Source of the DNA: REEB509 sp049314555 | GTDB lineage: Bacteria > Pseudomonadota > Alphaproteobacteria > Caulobacterales > Aquidulcibacteraceae | Length of the DNA stretch: 64,000 nt | NCBI GenBank assembly: GCA_049314555.1 | Contig: JBMOEW010000013.1 | Span: 1 to 64,000 of the forward strand | Direction: 5' to 3' | Shown: piece after piece, positions 1 through 8,528 of the stretch | Layout of the letters: each line of letters starts with the position of its first letter | Position numbering within the stretch: the stretch's first letter is position 1 | Notes under the pieces: generated by a model | The model's input: only the letters and a program-made list of their open reading frames with translations | What the model was told of the DNA's origin: nothing | The model's database searches: none | Made by a program: the position numbers and the translations under genes

Positions 1-156
1 CATTTCGCCGATCGATTCTTCGTAGGTCTTCTTGCCCAGCTTGCCGAAGCCTTCGTTCTCATAGAGGCGGGCGTGCAGGAAGTACTGGTTGATCGAGGTC
101 AGTTCATTGGTCAGCACGGCGTTCAGCGCCTTGATGACTTCCTTGTCGCCCTTCAT
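1..156 (-). CDS. bfr: Bacterioferritin, N-terminal part (cut by window edge)
   Basis: Iron-storage ferritin with haem at the subunit interface. Only the first 52 residues are present; the gene runs off the left edge. The protein opens MKGDKEVIKALN. It shows the ferroxidase Glu18 (in TNELTSINQY), Glu51 at the expected place, and Met52, the axial haem ligand that marks bacterioferritins against plain ferritins. The start ATG is clear. The bacterioferritin-associated ferredoxin gene lies just upstream on the same strand, as is usual for this pair, so an iron storage/release unit is likely. Confidence 0.93.
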   Translation of the reverse strand, partial: MKGDKEVIKALNAVLTNELTSINQYFLHARLYENEGFGKLGKKTYEESIGEM

Positions 157-280
157 CCGTTGGCCTTTCGTTTCGCAGAGTCGATTAACCGTGCCGCCGC
201 TTTACGGGCGGAAACGGTGTTTCTTCAAGGGGTTGTTGCGAACGCGACGCGATAGCCGCGGATTTATTTCTGGAGGAGGC

Positions 281-478
281 CTATTCGGCGGCAATTTGTG
301 CGGCGGCGAGGGGGCTGGGTTTGTCTGACTTGATGCGGGCGGCGATGTCTTTGAGGCAACGGCAGCACTGCGGCTCGTGGCCATGGTGCTTCAGCACGGC
401 CTTGGGCGAGCGCGCGCCTCTTGCGATCGCTTCATCGACTTCGCGGCAGCGCACGCCATTGCAGTTGCAGACGATCAT
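281..478 (-). CDS. bfd: Bacterioferritin-associated ferredoxin (Bfd)
   Basis: Small [2Fe-2S] protein of 65 residues that delivers electrons to bacterioferritin to release stored iron. Start MIVCNCNG gives Cys4 and Cys6; the second pair is Cys38 and Cys41 in QCCRC, which is exactly the Bfd spacing. The open frame extends upstream, but the extension has no Bfd character and family proteins begin with this MIVC sequence, so the start at 478 is preferred. It is followed on the same strand by bfr after about 125 bp. Bfd genes are commonly induced under iron limitation, but I see no clear Fur box. Confidence 0.93.
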   Translation of the reverse strand: MIVCNCNGVRCREVDEAIARGARSPKAVLKHHGHEPQCCRCLKDIAARIKSDKPSPLAAAQIAAE

Positions 479-644
479 CTGAGCTCCTTGGAGAGTCGAC
501 GCTAGCAAGCCGCTTCTGCTTTTGCAAGTCACTCGCAATACCAAGGTGTCGCAGGGGTGCTTTTGGGGGCAAGCCGCGCACCCGGGCAGGTTGCTTGGGC
601 GGGGGCGGTGGATTACCGGTTGGAAAACCGGGAGGACCCTTTTG

Positions 645-1064
645 ATGCTGGATACCTTGCTGAAGCCGATGACCGCGCTAATCGTTTGGACGCTCGTGAT
701 GTGGGTGTGGATGTATGCCACCCGATTGCCGGCCATGACGCAGGCGAAACTAGACCCCCAAAGCGCAAAACACCCCGGTTCGCTGACGAAGCTGCCAGGT
801 TGGGCGCGGCAGGTGGCGGACAATTACAACCATCTGCATGAACAGCCGACGATCTTTTATGCCGTCTGCGCGGTGCTGATCTTTGCGGCGCAAGACTTCC
901 AGGTGAACATTATGATCGCCTGGGCCTATGTTGGGTTGCGGGTACTGCACAGCCTGGTGCAGGCAACCATCAATGTGGTGGCCCTGCGGTTTGCGCTGTT
1001 CAGCTTGAGCACGCTGGCGTTGATGGCGCTTGCCACCCACGCGGTGTTGGGGGTGTTTTTCTAG
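645..1064 (+). CDS. MAPEG family membrane protein
   Basis: 139-residue integral membrane protein with about four hydrophobic segments (roughly residues 8-28, 68-85, 90-105 and 118-138). The motif around NYNHLHEQPTIFYAV is characteristic of the MAPEG superfamily (membrane-associated proteins in eicosanoid and glutathione metabolism). Bacterial members are mostly uncharacterised. The start is set by a GGAGG at 631-635, ten bases before the ATG; the longer open frame upstream has no such support. It stands alone, with a hairpin terminator downstream. Confidence 0.82.
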   Translation: MLDTLLKPMTALIVWTLVMWVWMYATRLPAMTQAKLDPQSAKHPGSLTKLPGWARQVADNYNHLHEQPTIFYAVCAVLIFAAQDFQVNIMIAWAYVGLRVLHSLVQATINVVALRFALFSLSTLALMALATHAVLGVFF

Positions 1065-1086
1065 GCGTGTTTCAGGGTTTTGAGTT

Positions 1087-1116
1087 CGGCGGGTTTCGTG
1101 TAGAACCCGCCGCTTT
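1087..1116 (+). terminator. Probable terminator after the MAPEG gene
   Basis: Perfect 9-bp stem CGGCGGGTT / AACCCGCCG with an 8-base loop, followed by CTTTCC. The U-run is short, so strength is uncertain. It lies between the MAPEG gene and rimO. Confidence 0.5.
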
Positions 1117-1139
1117 CCTGCGGCATTTCGGTTGGTCAC

Positions 1140-2462
1140 ATGGCTCGGCGCGCCCCCACGATCGGTATCGTTAGTCTTGGTTGCCCAAAGGCTTTGGTGG
1201 ACAGCGAGCGGATCATCACCCGCCTGCGATCGCAGGGGTATGCGCTGTCCAGCGACTATGACGGTGCCGATCTGGTGCTGGTGAATACCTGTGGCTTCCT
1301 GGACACCGCGCGGGCCGAAAGCCTGGAGGCGATTGGTGAGGCGCTGGCGGAAAACGGTCGCGTGGTGGTGACGGGCTGTCTGGGGGCGGAAGCCGAGGTG
1401 ATCCGCAAGGAGCACCCGAACGTTTTGGCGATCACGGGGCCGCACCAGTATGAGGCTGTGATGGCTGCCGTGCACGCGCATTTGCCGCCAAAGCACGATC
1501 CTAAACTCGACCTTGTGCCGGAGGCCGGCTTGCGCCTCACGCCGCGCCACTACGCCTATTTGAAGATCTCAGAGGGGTGCAACAACCGCTGCTCGTTTTG
1601 CATCATCCCCAGCTTGCGGGGCGATTTGGTGTCGCGGCCGGCGAACGCGGTTTTGAAAGAGGCTGAGGCGCTGGTACGGTCTGGGGTGAGAGAGCTTTTG
1701 GTCATCAGCCAGGATACCTCTGCTTACGGCGTTGATATCAAGTATGCGCAAAGCAAGTGGCAGGACCGCATGGTGCGGGCCAAGTTCTATGATCTGTGCA
1801 AGGAGCTTGGCCAGTTCGGGGCCTGGGTGCGGCTGCACTATGTTTATCCTTATCCGCACGTGGACGAAGTGATCGAATTGATGGCGGATGGAAAAATCCT
1901 TCCGTACCTGGATATTCCGTTTCAGCATGCATCGCCCAGTGTGTTGAAGGCGATGCGACGGCCGGCCAATCAAGACAAGATGTTGGAGCGGATCGCGAAG
2001 TGGCGGTCGATCTGCCCGGAACTGACAATCCGGTCTTCGTTCATCGTGGGCTTTCCTGGAGAAACGCAGGATGATTTTGAAACGCTGCTGGATTTCATCG
2101 AAGAGGCGCAGATCGATCGGGCGGGCGTTTTCAAGTACGAAAACGTTGAGGGGGCGACCTCTGCGGCGCTGGGCGACCATGTCGATGAGGACGAAAAGCA
2201 GGAGCGTTGGGAAGCGTTCATGGCGCTGCAGACAGAGCTTGCCCACGCACGGGGGGATGATCTGATCGGCCAGACCTTGGACGTTCTGGTGGATGGCTGG
2301 AACGAAGAGGACGAAGCCTATGAAGGGCGCACCAAGGCGGATGCGCCAGACATCGATGGGATTGTGTACCTGAAAAGCGCTATAGCGCTTGAGCCGGGCG
2401 ATCTTGTTTCAGCGACGGTCCGGGATGCGCAGGGCCATGAGCTGTATGCGGATGTCGTTTGA
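1140..2462 (+). CDS. rimO: Ribosomal protein uS12 methylthiotransferase RimO
   Basis: Radical-SAM enzyme that methylthiolates an aspartate of ribosomal protein S12. The 440-residue length is normal. The N-terminal MTTase domain has the three cluster cysteines Cys15 (SLGCPKALVDSE), Cys51 (NTCGFLD) and Cys80 (GCLG). The radical SAM CxxxCxxC motif is Cys147/151/154 in EGCNNRCSFC, and a TRAM domain closes the protein (about residues 375-440). The SLGCPKALVDSE start and CGFLD separate RimO from the tRNA enzyme MiaB. The stop codon directly abuts the stop of the convergent gene on the other strand. Confidence 0.96.
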   Translation: MARRAPTIGIVSLGCPKALVDSERIITRLRSQGYALSSDYDGADLVLVNTCGFLDTARAESLEAIGEALAENGRVVVTGCLGAEAEVIRKEHPNVLAITGPHQYEAVMAAVHAHLPPKHDPKLDLVPEAGLRLTPRHYAYLKISEGCNNRCSFCIIPSLRGDLVSRPANAVLKEAEALVRSGVRELLVISQDTSAYGVDIKYAQSKWQDRMVRAKFYDLCKELGQFGAWVRLHYVYPYPHVDEVIELMADGKILPYLDIPFQHASPSVLKAMRRPANQDKMLERIAKWRSICPELTIRSSFIVGFPGETQDDFETLLDFIEEAQIDRAGVFKYENVEGATSAALGDHVDEDEKQERWEAFMALQTELAHARGDDLIGQTLDVLVDGWNEEDEAYEGRTKADAPDIDGIVYLKSAIALEPGDLVSATVRDAQGHELYADVV

Positions 2463-3014
2463 TCAGGTGCCAGACCAGCGGGGGAGGGCTGTGAGTTCCC
2501 GCAGGGTCATGAACACGATCGGGCCGCCCTCTTCAGCCGGGCCACGGTAAACCGCAGCTGCGCCGCTGATTTTCATGGTGACGGCCGCCAGGTGCCAGGC
2601 TTCGGCTTCGGTGACTTTGACCATACGCTGTGTGAGTTCAGGTAGGTTGTGTTTATCGCCGAACTGACGGGCGAGCTGAGCGTCTTGGCGCAGGCGCGGC
2701 AGCACGCTTGGATGATCCCAGCCCCAAATAAAGGCCTCCATGCGGGGCGCGTAACAGCCCACGATCTGGACCGGTGCGCGCACCACAATGCCATCTTTGC
2801 GGGTAAATTCGATCAGGCCTGCGTTTTGATCCACGCGCCATTCTGCGCTGGCCAGCTGCAGGCGATCAGAGAGGATCGCTTGGCGGGCGGTGAGCTCCGC
2901 CCAGGCCTGTGCCCAAAATGTATCGACGTCCACCTGTTCGCCGTCCCACGCGGGCGGAATGGAATGGGCCCATTCCTGCCGGCGTCTTTTGGTGGAGCGC
3001 TGGAACAAACCCAT
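2463..3014 (-). CDS. DUF6882-like hypothetical protein
   Basis: 183 residues, soluble, no signal peptide. The centre (ASAEWRVDQNAG...IEF, then VQIVGCY and FIWGWDHPSV) matches the pattern I associate with DUF6882, a family of unknown function. Start at an ATG preceded by a purine-rich stretch. It converges on rimO with no intergenic bases. No function can be assigned. Confidence 0.7.
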   Translation of the reverse strand: MGLFQRSTKRRRQEWAHSIPPAWDGEQVDVDTFWAQAWAELTARQAILSDRLQLASAEWRVDQNAGLIEFTRKDGIVVRAPVQIVGCYAPRMEAFIWGWDHPSVLPRLRQDAQLARQFGDKHNLPELTQRMVKVTEAEAWHLAAVTMKISGAAAVYRGPAEEGGPIVFMTLRELTALPRWSGT

Positions 3015-3154
3015 GGGGACGAAACTTACTCCTCGCGCGGGCTGAAGTGGTGTGTGCCTCGCCCCATTGGGGATATCTCAGAAGCGAGGCGCAAGCCAGG
3101 ATAACTGGCACCAGAGCAGCTAACATTTCATTAGGAGTGTGGCGGGTTTTAGCC

Positions 3155-4621
3155 TTAGCGCTTGGTGCGGGGGGGCTTGCTTTGCCAGCGGGGTGCGCCA
3201 GGCCCAGCGTTGGACCATACCTCTTGCCCCTTGCGGCTGCGGTTCTCACCGGCGTGGGCGCGCTGTTCAGCCGGGGCTTGCTCATCGCGGCGACGGGCCT
3301 GACGGGGTTGATCAGAGCGGGTCTGGTCTTGGCGCGGGTGTTGGGCGCGATCTGGCTGGCGGGGGCGATCGTCGGTGCGGCGATCGTCACGGGTGCCGGT
3401 GAAGGCGCGCTGGCTTTGGGGTTTGCGGCTTTGCTGCTGTCCGCCACGGGCTGGGGGCTTGGGGATGCGGTCGCCGGGTTGGGGGGTCGGCAGGCTTAGC
3501 GCGTGTTCCAGGACAGGAACGGCCTGACGGGTGAGCTTTTCGATGTCTTTCAAATAGGCGCGCTCATCCGGGGCGCAAAAGGAGATCGCTTTGCCTTCCA
3601 TGCCGGCGCGGGCGGTGCGCCCGATGCGGTGCACGTATTGCTCGGGCACGTTGGGCAGGTCGAAGTTGATGACGTGGCTGACCGCGTCAACATCAATGCC
3701 GCGGGCGGCGATCTCGGTGGCGACCAGGGCCTTCGCCTTGCCGGCCTTAAAGGCTTCCAGGGCGCGTTCGCGTTGGCTTTGGCGCTTGTCGCCGTGGATT
3801 GCTTCGACGCGGTGGCCAAGGGCCAGAAGGCGATCTGCCACACGGTCTGCGCCGTGTTTGGTTCTGGTGAAAATGATCGCGCGATCAATGCTGTGCTCCT
3901 TCAGAAGGGCATGGAGAAGATCGAGCTTTCGTTGTTGTTCGATGTGGATCACCACCTGGTCTACGCGCTCGGCGGTGGAGGAAGGCGGGGCCACGGCCAC
4001 TTCGCTTGGCTGATGCAGGAACTGGCCAGCCAGTTCCTTGATCGGCGGCGGCATGGTGGCGGAGAAGAACAGGGTTTGGCGCTTCTTTGGCACCAAAGTC
4101 GCGATGCGCTTCAGGGCATGGATAAAGCCCATGTCCATCATGTGATCGGCTTCGTCCAGGACGAGGATCTCGACCTTATCCAGCATGATCGCGCGCGAAC
4201 CGACGTGGTCGAGGAGGCGGCCTGGGGTGGCTACGAGGATGTCCACGCCGCGCTCCATGGCGCTGCGTTGTTTGTTCATGGACACGCCGCCAAACACAAC
4301 AGTGGTAGAAAGGCCCATGTTGCGGCCGTAAACCCTAAAGCTTTCGGCAATTTGGGCTGCGAGCTCGCGGGTTGGGGCGAGCACCAGGGTGCGGCAGGCC
4401 CGTGGGCCGGCGGGGCGACGGTTGGCGGCCAAGCGCTCCAGAATTGGCAGGGCAAATGCTGCCGTCTTGCCGGTTCCGGTTTGGGCAAGGCCGATCAGAT
4501 CGCCGCCTTGCAGCACGATCGGGATGGCTTGGGATTGGATGGGGGTGGCTTCGGCATAGCCCTCGGCGGCCAGCGCCTTCAGGATCGGCGCTGAAAGGCC
4601 AAGTTCAGAAAATTGGGTCAC
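3155..4621 (-). CDS. rhlE: DEAD-box ATP-dependent RNA helicase, RhlE type
   Basis: 488-residue RNA helicase. Visible motifs: Q motif (ATPIQSQAIP, residues 26-35), Walker A AQTGTGKT (46-53), DEAD (156-159), SAT (187-189) and HRIGRTAR in the second RecA domain. After about residue 375 comes a basic, Gln/Arg/Pro-rich tail typical of RhlE proteins and probably RNA-binding. The start is taken as GTG at 4621, giving MTQFSELGLS, the standard RhlE beginning; the 50 residues the open frame adds upstream are not helicase-like. Such helicases act in ribosome assembly or RNA decay. About 250 bp of untranslated sequence lies upstream. Confidence 0.93.
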   Translation of the reverse strand: MTQFSELGLSAPILKALAAEGYAEATPIQSQAIPIVLQGGDLIGLAQTGTGKTAAFALPILERLAANRRPAGPRACRTLVLAPTRELAAQIAESFRVYGRNMGLSTTVVFGGVSMNKQRSAMERGVDILVATPGRLLDHVGSRAIMLDKVEILVLDEADHMMDMGFIHALKRIATLVPKKRQTLFFSATMPPPIKELAGQFLHQPSEVAVAPPSSTAERVDQVVIHIEQQRKLDLLHALLKEHSIDRAIIFTRTKHGADRVADRLLALGHRVEAIHGDKRQSQRERALEAFKAGKAKALVATEIAARGIDVDAVSHVINFDLPNVPEQYVHRIGRTARAGMEGKAISFCAPDERAYLKDIEKLTRQAVPVLEHALSLPTPQPGDRIPKPPARGGQQQSRKPQSQRAFTGTRDDRRTDDRPRQPDRAQHPRQDQTRSDQPRQARRRDEQAPAEQRAHAGENRSRKGQEVWSNAGPGAPRWQSKPPRTKR

Positions 4622-4893
4622 TGGATGTCTCTTGCCAGCGCAGGCACAGCCTTGCGCAGCTGCATGTTCAGGAACGGTGCGACGGCGAAGAAGGGCGGCG
4701 AGCTTGCCCAACACAGGGGGCGGGCGCTCAAAGCCGAACGTCGATGGTGGCGTTCCACAGAGGGGGACCAAGCCTTAGCCCTTGACGGGGTGCGGCAGTC
4801 GCTAGGAAGTGCTATCCGCTGTTTGGGTTGACAAGTCAATAACAGAGCGGCGCCCTAGACCTGCAGATTCGCATGGGTCGGAAGGAGTTCACC

Positions 4894-5982
4894 ATGAGCC
4901 GCGCTTGGGTGCGGGACGCGATATTGGCGCTTCGGCGCGATCACGCCCGGTCTGCAGACACGCACCTGATCCATCTGCCCTTGGCGCGATACCCAGGGAT
5001 TGATCTGTATTTGAAGGATGAAAGCATTCATCCGTCTGGCAGTTTGAAGCACCGGCTGGCGCGGTCTTTGTTTTTGCGGGGCCTTTGCGATGGGCACATC
5101 CACGAGGGCACGTTGATCGTTGAGGCTTCCTCGGGTTCGACGGCGATTTCGGAGGCGTTTTTCGCGCGGCTGTTGGGTTTGCCGTTCCTAGCGGTGGCGC
5201 CAGAAGGCACGGCGCCGGCCAAGCTGGCTGCGATCGCGCAGGCCGGCGGGCGGTTGCACCTGGCGCCGGCGGGGGCAGACATCTGCGTGGTGGCGGCGCA
5301 GATCGCGCAGGAGGCCAATGGCTGTTTCATGGACCAGTTCACCTTTGCCGAGCGGGCAACGGACTGGCGCGGCAACAACAACATCGCCGAAAGCATGTTC
5401 AAGCAGATGGCTCAGGAACCGCATCCGGCGCCGCGCTGGGTGGTGGTGGGGGCGGGGACTGGGGGCACCTCGGCCACGATTGGGCGGTATGTGCGCTATC
5501 AGCCGGAGCTGAGTGGCACGCAGGTTTGTGTGGTCGATCCGAAGGGGTCGGCGTTTTTCAAGGGCTATCGCGACCGGGACTGGTCTGTGGCGGGGGCGGT
5601 CAGCCCCATTGTGGAAGGTATTGGCCGGCCGCGGGTGGAGCCGTCGTTTATCGCGTCGGTGGTGGACCGGATGATCAGTGTGCCGGACGCGGCCTCGGTG
5701 GCGGGCGCGCGTTGGCTGCACGGGCATTTGGGGCGGCGCTTTGGCCCGTCCACTGGCACCAATCTGATCGGTGCCATGGCACTGGCTGCGGAAATGGTTG
5801 TGGCCGGGGAGCGGGGCTCGATTGTGACGCTGGCGTGCGATGGGGGCGAGCGCTACAGCGATACGGTTTATTGCGACCACTGGCTGGCGGCGCGCGGGGT
5901 GTGTTTCCGGGCGTGGATGGACTTTTTGGAGCGTGGCGGCGCGCAGGATTGGGCCGGCCGGTTGGAGAGTGCAGCCCATTGA
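4894..5982 (+). CDS. PLP-dependent cysteine synthase/desulfhydrase-like enzyme
   Basis: 362-residue fold-type II PLP enzyme. The substrate and PLP lysine is probably Lys52 in PSGSLKHRLARS, and the phosphate-binding loop is GAGTGGTSA. The long form with YLKDESIHPSGSLKHR resembles the Cds1-type cysteine desulfhydrase branch rather than classic CysK. Start chosen at 4894 because GGAAGGAG sits just upstream; an ATG at 4873 is in frame but would put that ribosome site inside the gene. Likely converts cysteine or O-acylserine, but the substrate is not settled. Monocistronic; converges with the GST gene. Confidence 0.82.
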   Translation: MSRAWVRDAILALRRDHARSADTHLIHLPLARYPGIDLYLKDESIHPSGSLKHRLARSLFLRGLCDGHIHEGTLIVEASSGSTAISEAFFARLLGLPFLAVAPEGTAPAKLAAIAQAGGRLHLAPAGADICVVAAQIAQEANGCFMDQFTFAERATDWRGNNNIAESMFKQMAQEPHPAPRWVVVGAGTGGTSATIGRYVRYQPELSGTQVCVVDPKGSAFFKGYRDRDWSVAGAVSPIVEGIGRPRVEPSFIASVVDRMISVPDAASVAGARWLHGHLGRRFGPSTGTNLIGAMALAAEMVVAGERGSIVTLACDGGERYSDTVYCDHWLAARGVCFRAWMDFLERGGAQDWAGRLESAAH

Positions 5983-5992
5983 TGCATGCGCT

Positions 5993-6649
5993 TTAGCTTG
6001 CTGCGCGCTCCAGTGCCGCAAGGGATGCAAACACCGGCGTTGCCAACATTTTTTCGACGTACGCGGCAAGATCTGGATAATCCTGCGGGCTTGGGGTTTC
6101 GTTGGCGTAGCGCAGATTTGCAAACTGGGTGGCGACGGCGATGTCGGCAATGGACAGGCGATCGCCCACAAACCATGGCTTGCCCGCGATCGCGTCGTTC
6201 AAATAGCGATAGAAGCGGGGGGCGTGTTCGGTCAGGGTTTTTTGGGCCAGCGCTTCGTCTACCGGTTTTCCCATCCGTGGGCTGACATACCGAGGGCGGA
6301 AGACGCCCATGCCCATGCGAAAGGCAAAGTCTGAATCCATATACTCCTCAAACCACAGGGCGCGGGCGCGGTCCCAGGGGTCTTGCGGATAGAGCGGAAT
6401 TTCGGTGTGTTCGGCTTCGAGATAAGCAACGATCACGGAGGAATCGTTCAGGGTTGCCCCATTTCGGTGGTGATCGCGCAGCACGGGGATGCGCTTTAAG
6501 GGGCTGATCGTTTCAAACCACTCTGGCGGCGCAAAGATGCTGATTTCGGTGAGGTCGTAAGGGATTGATTTGAGCGCCAGGCAAGCACGCACTTTGCGTA
6601 CGAAGGGCGAAACGGCAGAGCCTATCAACTCATAGCGGGCTTGGCCCAT
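5993..6649 (-). CDS. Glutathione S-transferase family protein
   Basis: 218 residues. The N-terminal thioredoxin-like domain starts ELIGSAVSPFVRKVRACLAL, placing a serine at the catalytic position. The cis-Pro loop is KRIPVL, the glutathione gamma-Glu-binding motif is DSSVI, and an all-helical C-terminal domain carries GDRLSIADIAVA. The start has a strong GGAGGTGAG upstream. The conjugated substrate is unknown. It lies next to, but outside, the catabolic cluster and may still serve its detoxification. Confidence 0.88.
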   Translation of the reverse strand: MGQARYELIGSAVSPFVRKVRACLALKSIPYDLTEISIFAPPEWFETISPLKRIPVLRDHHRNGATLNDSSVIVAYLEAEHTEIPLYPQDPWDRARALWFEEYMDSDFAFRMGMGVFRPRYVSPRMGKPVDEALAQKTLTEHAPRFYRYLNDAIAGKPWFVGDRLSIADIAVATQFANLRYANETPSPQDYPDLAAYVEKMLATPVFASLAALERAAS

Positions 6650-6769
6650 AACTCACCTCCGATGGTTTGCCTGTGGTGCGTTGGGTTTGGCACGCGGGGT
6701 CCAGGCCCCGGCAACGTGTTGGCGCCTATCGAAGGCGCTGCGCGTTGCCGGAGCATGGGGCCGTTTGTG

Positions 6770-7561
6770 TTAGGCGGCGGCCGGTGCGAACACCGGTTCC
6801 TTGACGTAATCTATGCCCCGCCGCAGCAGGTCGTAGAAAACCGGAAGGTTCCAGGCGCAGCGTTCTACAGCCGGGTAATAGTCTGCGATGCCTGGCATAT
6901 CATAGTGGCCGCGGCAGTGCCCCAGGGTGAAATACAGAACTTCGCCTTGGCCCACTTTGTGAATGTAAAACACCGGGTGCTGCGCCTGTGGCCAGTCTTT
7001 TTCGACAAAGCCCGTGGCGTCGCCGACGAACTCACAGTGCAAGAGCACGTTGAGTTTGCCGTGGGTTTCCATCAGGTAGAGTTCATCGTCCGTTTCAAAG
7101 GGTTCCACGCCCGCCACCAGGGGGTGGCTTGGCTGAGAAACATGCACCTTGAACGGGGCGATCGGGGGGTGGGCGATGAACTGTGATCCCAGGGTTTGCA
7201 TCAGGTGCGGTGCCCAGCGCGGGGCATCGACCAGCAATTGTCCGTATTCGGCACCTTCGGGCGACAGGAAGCGCAAAATCGCATTCGTTCCGTGTAAGGC
7301 ATACCAGCGTTTGCCGCTGGCAACGAAGGCGCGAAGAGCTTCTTGTGCTTCCAGGCTTGGCGTGACGTTGCAGGTGTAGGTGATCAAAAAGTCTGCCTGC
7401 TTGATCGCTTCCACATTTGAATAGTCTTCAAACACCCGCACGCGGACACGATCGTCTTCCGCCAGGAGCTTGAGTAGCTCCAGGCGGGCGAAATCCATAT
7501 CGTGCCAAACGCCGCCGCAAATCAGGACGGCATTGATCCGTTTCTTGACGTCCTTACTCAT
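6770..7561 (-). CDS. ThuA-like domain protein (copy 1)
   Basis: 263 residues with the flavodoxin-like ThuA fold: N-terminal strand INAVLICGGVWHD, central ALHGTNAI, FETDDELYLME, and FTLGHCRGHYDMPG near the end. ThuA domains occur in sugar utilisation operons and as uncharacterised proteins in many catabolic clusters; no reaction is established for this type. GGGAGG lies upstream of the ATG. It follows the SDR gene by 33 bp, so the two are probably co-transcribed. A second, divergent ThuA-like gene ends the large operon at 24.5 kb. Confidence 0.8.
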   Translation of the reverse strand: MSKDVKKRINAVLICGGVWHDMDFARLELLKLLAEDDRVRVRVFEDYSNVEAIKQADFLITYTCNVTPSLEAQEALRAFVASGKRWYALHGTNAILRFLSPEGAEYGQLLVDAPRWAPHLMQTLGSQFIAHPPIAPFKVHVSQPSHPLVAGVEPFETDDELYLMETHGKLNVLLHCEFVGDATGFVEKDWPQAQHPVFYIHKVGQGEVLYFTLGHCRGHYDMPGIADYYPAVERCAWNLPVFYDLLRRGIDYVKEPVFAPAAA

Positions 7562-7594
7562 GGACGCCTCCCTTTATTATCAGTGGACGGAAAT

Positions 7595-8356
7595 TTAGAA
7601 CTGGATGCGCTTGGTCAAGCCGCCATCCACCACGATGTTGGTGCCGGTCATGAATTTGCAGGCTGGTGAGGCGGCAAACACGATGGCGTTGGCTACTTCT
7701 TCTGCGGTGCCCATGCGGCCCATCGGGATGTTTTTGAGGGTGCCTTCATAGAGCGGGGTCATGTTGGCCTTGATGTAGGCCCAGGGGCCGTCTTTCACAA
7801 AGATCGGGCCGGGCGACACCGTGTTGACGCGGATGCCTTTGGGGGCCAGCGCCTGAGACAGGCTTGAGGCGTAAGCAATCACTGCGGCCTTCATGGCGTT
7901 ATAAGCCTGTGGGCCGAAGAAGTCTTCAAGCGCAGCTGTGGTGGAAATGGCGACGATCGATCCGTTTTCGCTCTTTTCCAGGTGGGGCATGGCTGCCTCG
8001 ATGCCGCGGGCGGTGGCGAGGAGGTCCAGGTTGAAGGTGTTTTTCCAGGTTTCTTCGTTGGCGGGGCCGCCGCCGGCGGAGGAGAAGCACACGAAGATAT
8101 CGCAGCCGCCGAGTTCTTTGGCGGCGCTATCGACCCAGGCTTTGTAGGCGGTGGCGTCTGCGATATCGACGCTGGCGCCGATCGCTTTCACGCCATGGCC
8201 CTGTAGTTCCTTGACCATTTTGTCCACGCCTTCCTGGCCGCGGGCACAGATGGCGACGTCCACGCCTTCTGCCGCCAGTGCGCGCGCCGTGGCGCGCCCG
8301 ATGCCGCGGCTCGCGCCCGCCAATACCGCCTTCATACCCTTCAAGCCGAGTTCCAT
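7595..8356 (-). CDS. SDR family NAD(P)-dependent oxidoreductase
   Basis: 253 residues, classical short-chain dehydrogenase. Cofactor loop GASRGIG near residue 14; catalytic Ser in AISTTA and YNAMK as Tyr-x3-Lys; the C-terminus GTNIVVDGGL is typical. The usual NNAG is replaced by CFSSAGG, an uncommon variant. GGGAGAACG precedes the ATG. Divergent from the acyl-CoA dehydrogenase gene across a 172-bp promoter region, and followed by the ThuA gene. Probably oxidises or reduces a hydroxyl/ketone of the cluster substrate. Confidence 0.88.
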   Translation of the reverse strand: MELGLKGMKAVLAGASRGIGRATARALAAEGVDVAICARGQEGVDKMVKELQGHGVKAIGASVDIADATAYKAWVDSAAKELGGCDIFVCFSSAGGGPANEETWKNTFNLDLLATARGIEAAMPHLEKSENGSIVAISTTAALEDFFGPQAYNAMKAAVIAYASSLSQALAPKGIRVNTVSPGPIFVKDGPWAYIKANMTPLYEGTLKNIPMGRMGTAEEVANAIVFAASPACKFMTGTNIVVDGGLTKRIQF

Positions 8357-8528
8357 AATCGTTCTCCCTTTAGCGCCCGCCCCGTGGCGGAGGCCTGTTC
8401 ATATGCCATCGGGCAAAAGAAAAGCCGGACGGATTGTTTTTTCTGCGGGCGACTATAGCATCCATGGCGACGCCTTCCAGAGTGGTGGCGCGATTAAATT
8501 TTTGGCGGTGCGCCGCTGGAGGACCCCC

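Noticed and set aside
4827..4832. TTGACA as a -35 box for the PLP enzyme gene
   Set aside because: No acceptable -10 hexamer 16-18 bp downstream.
8410..8460. A further copy of the cluster operator upstream of the acyl-CoA dehydrogenase
   Set aside because: Only the T-run and a few scattered bases match; no CAAGC or GCTTG half-site.
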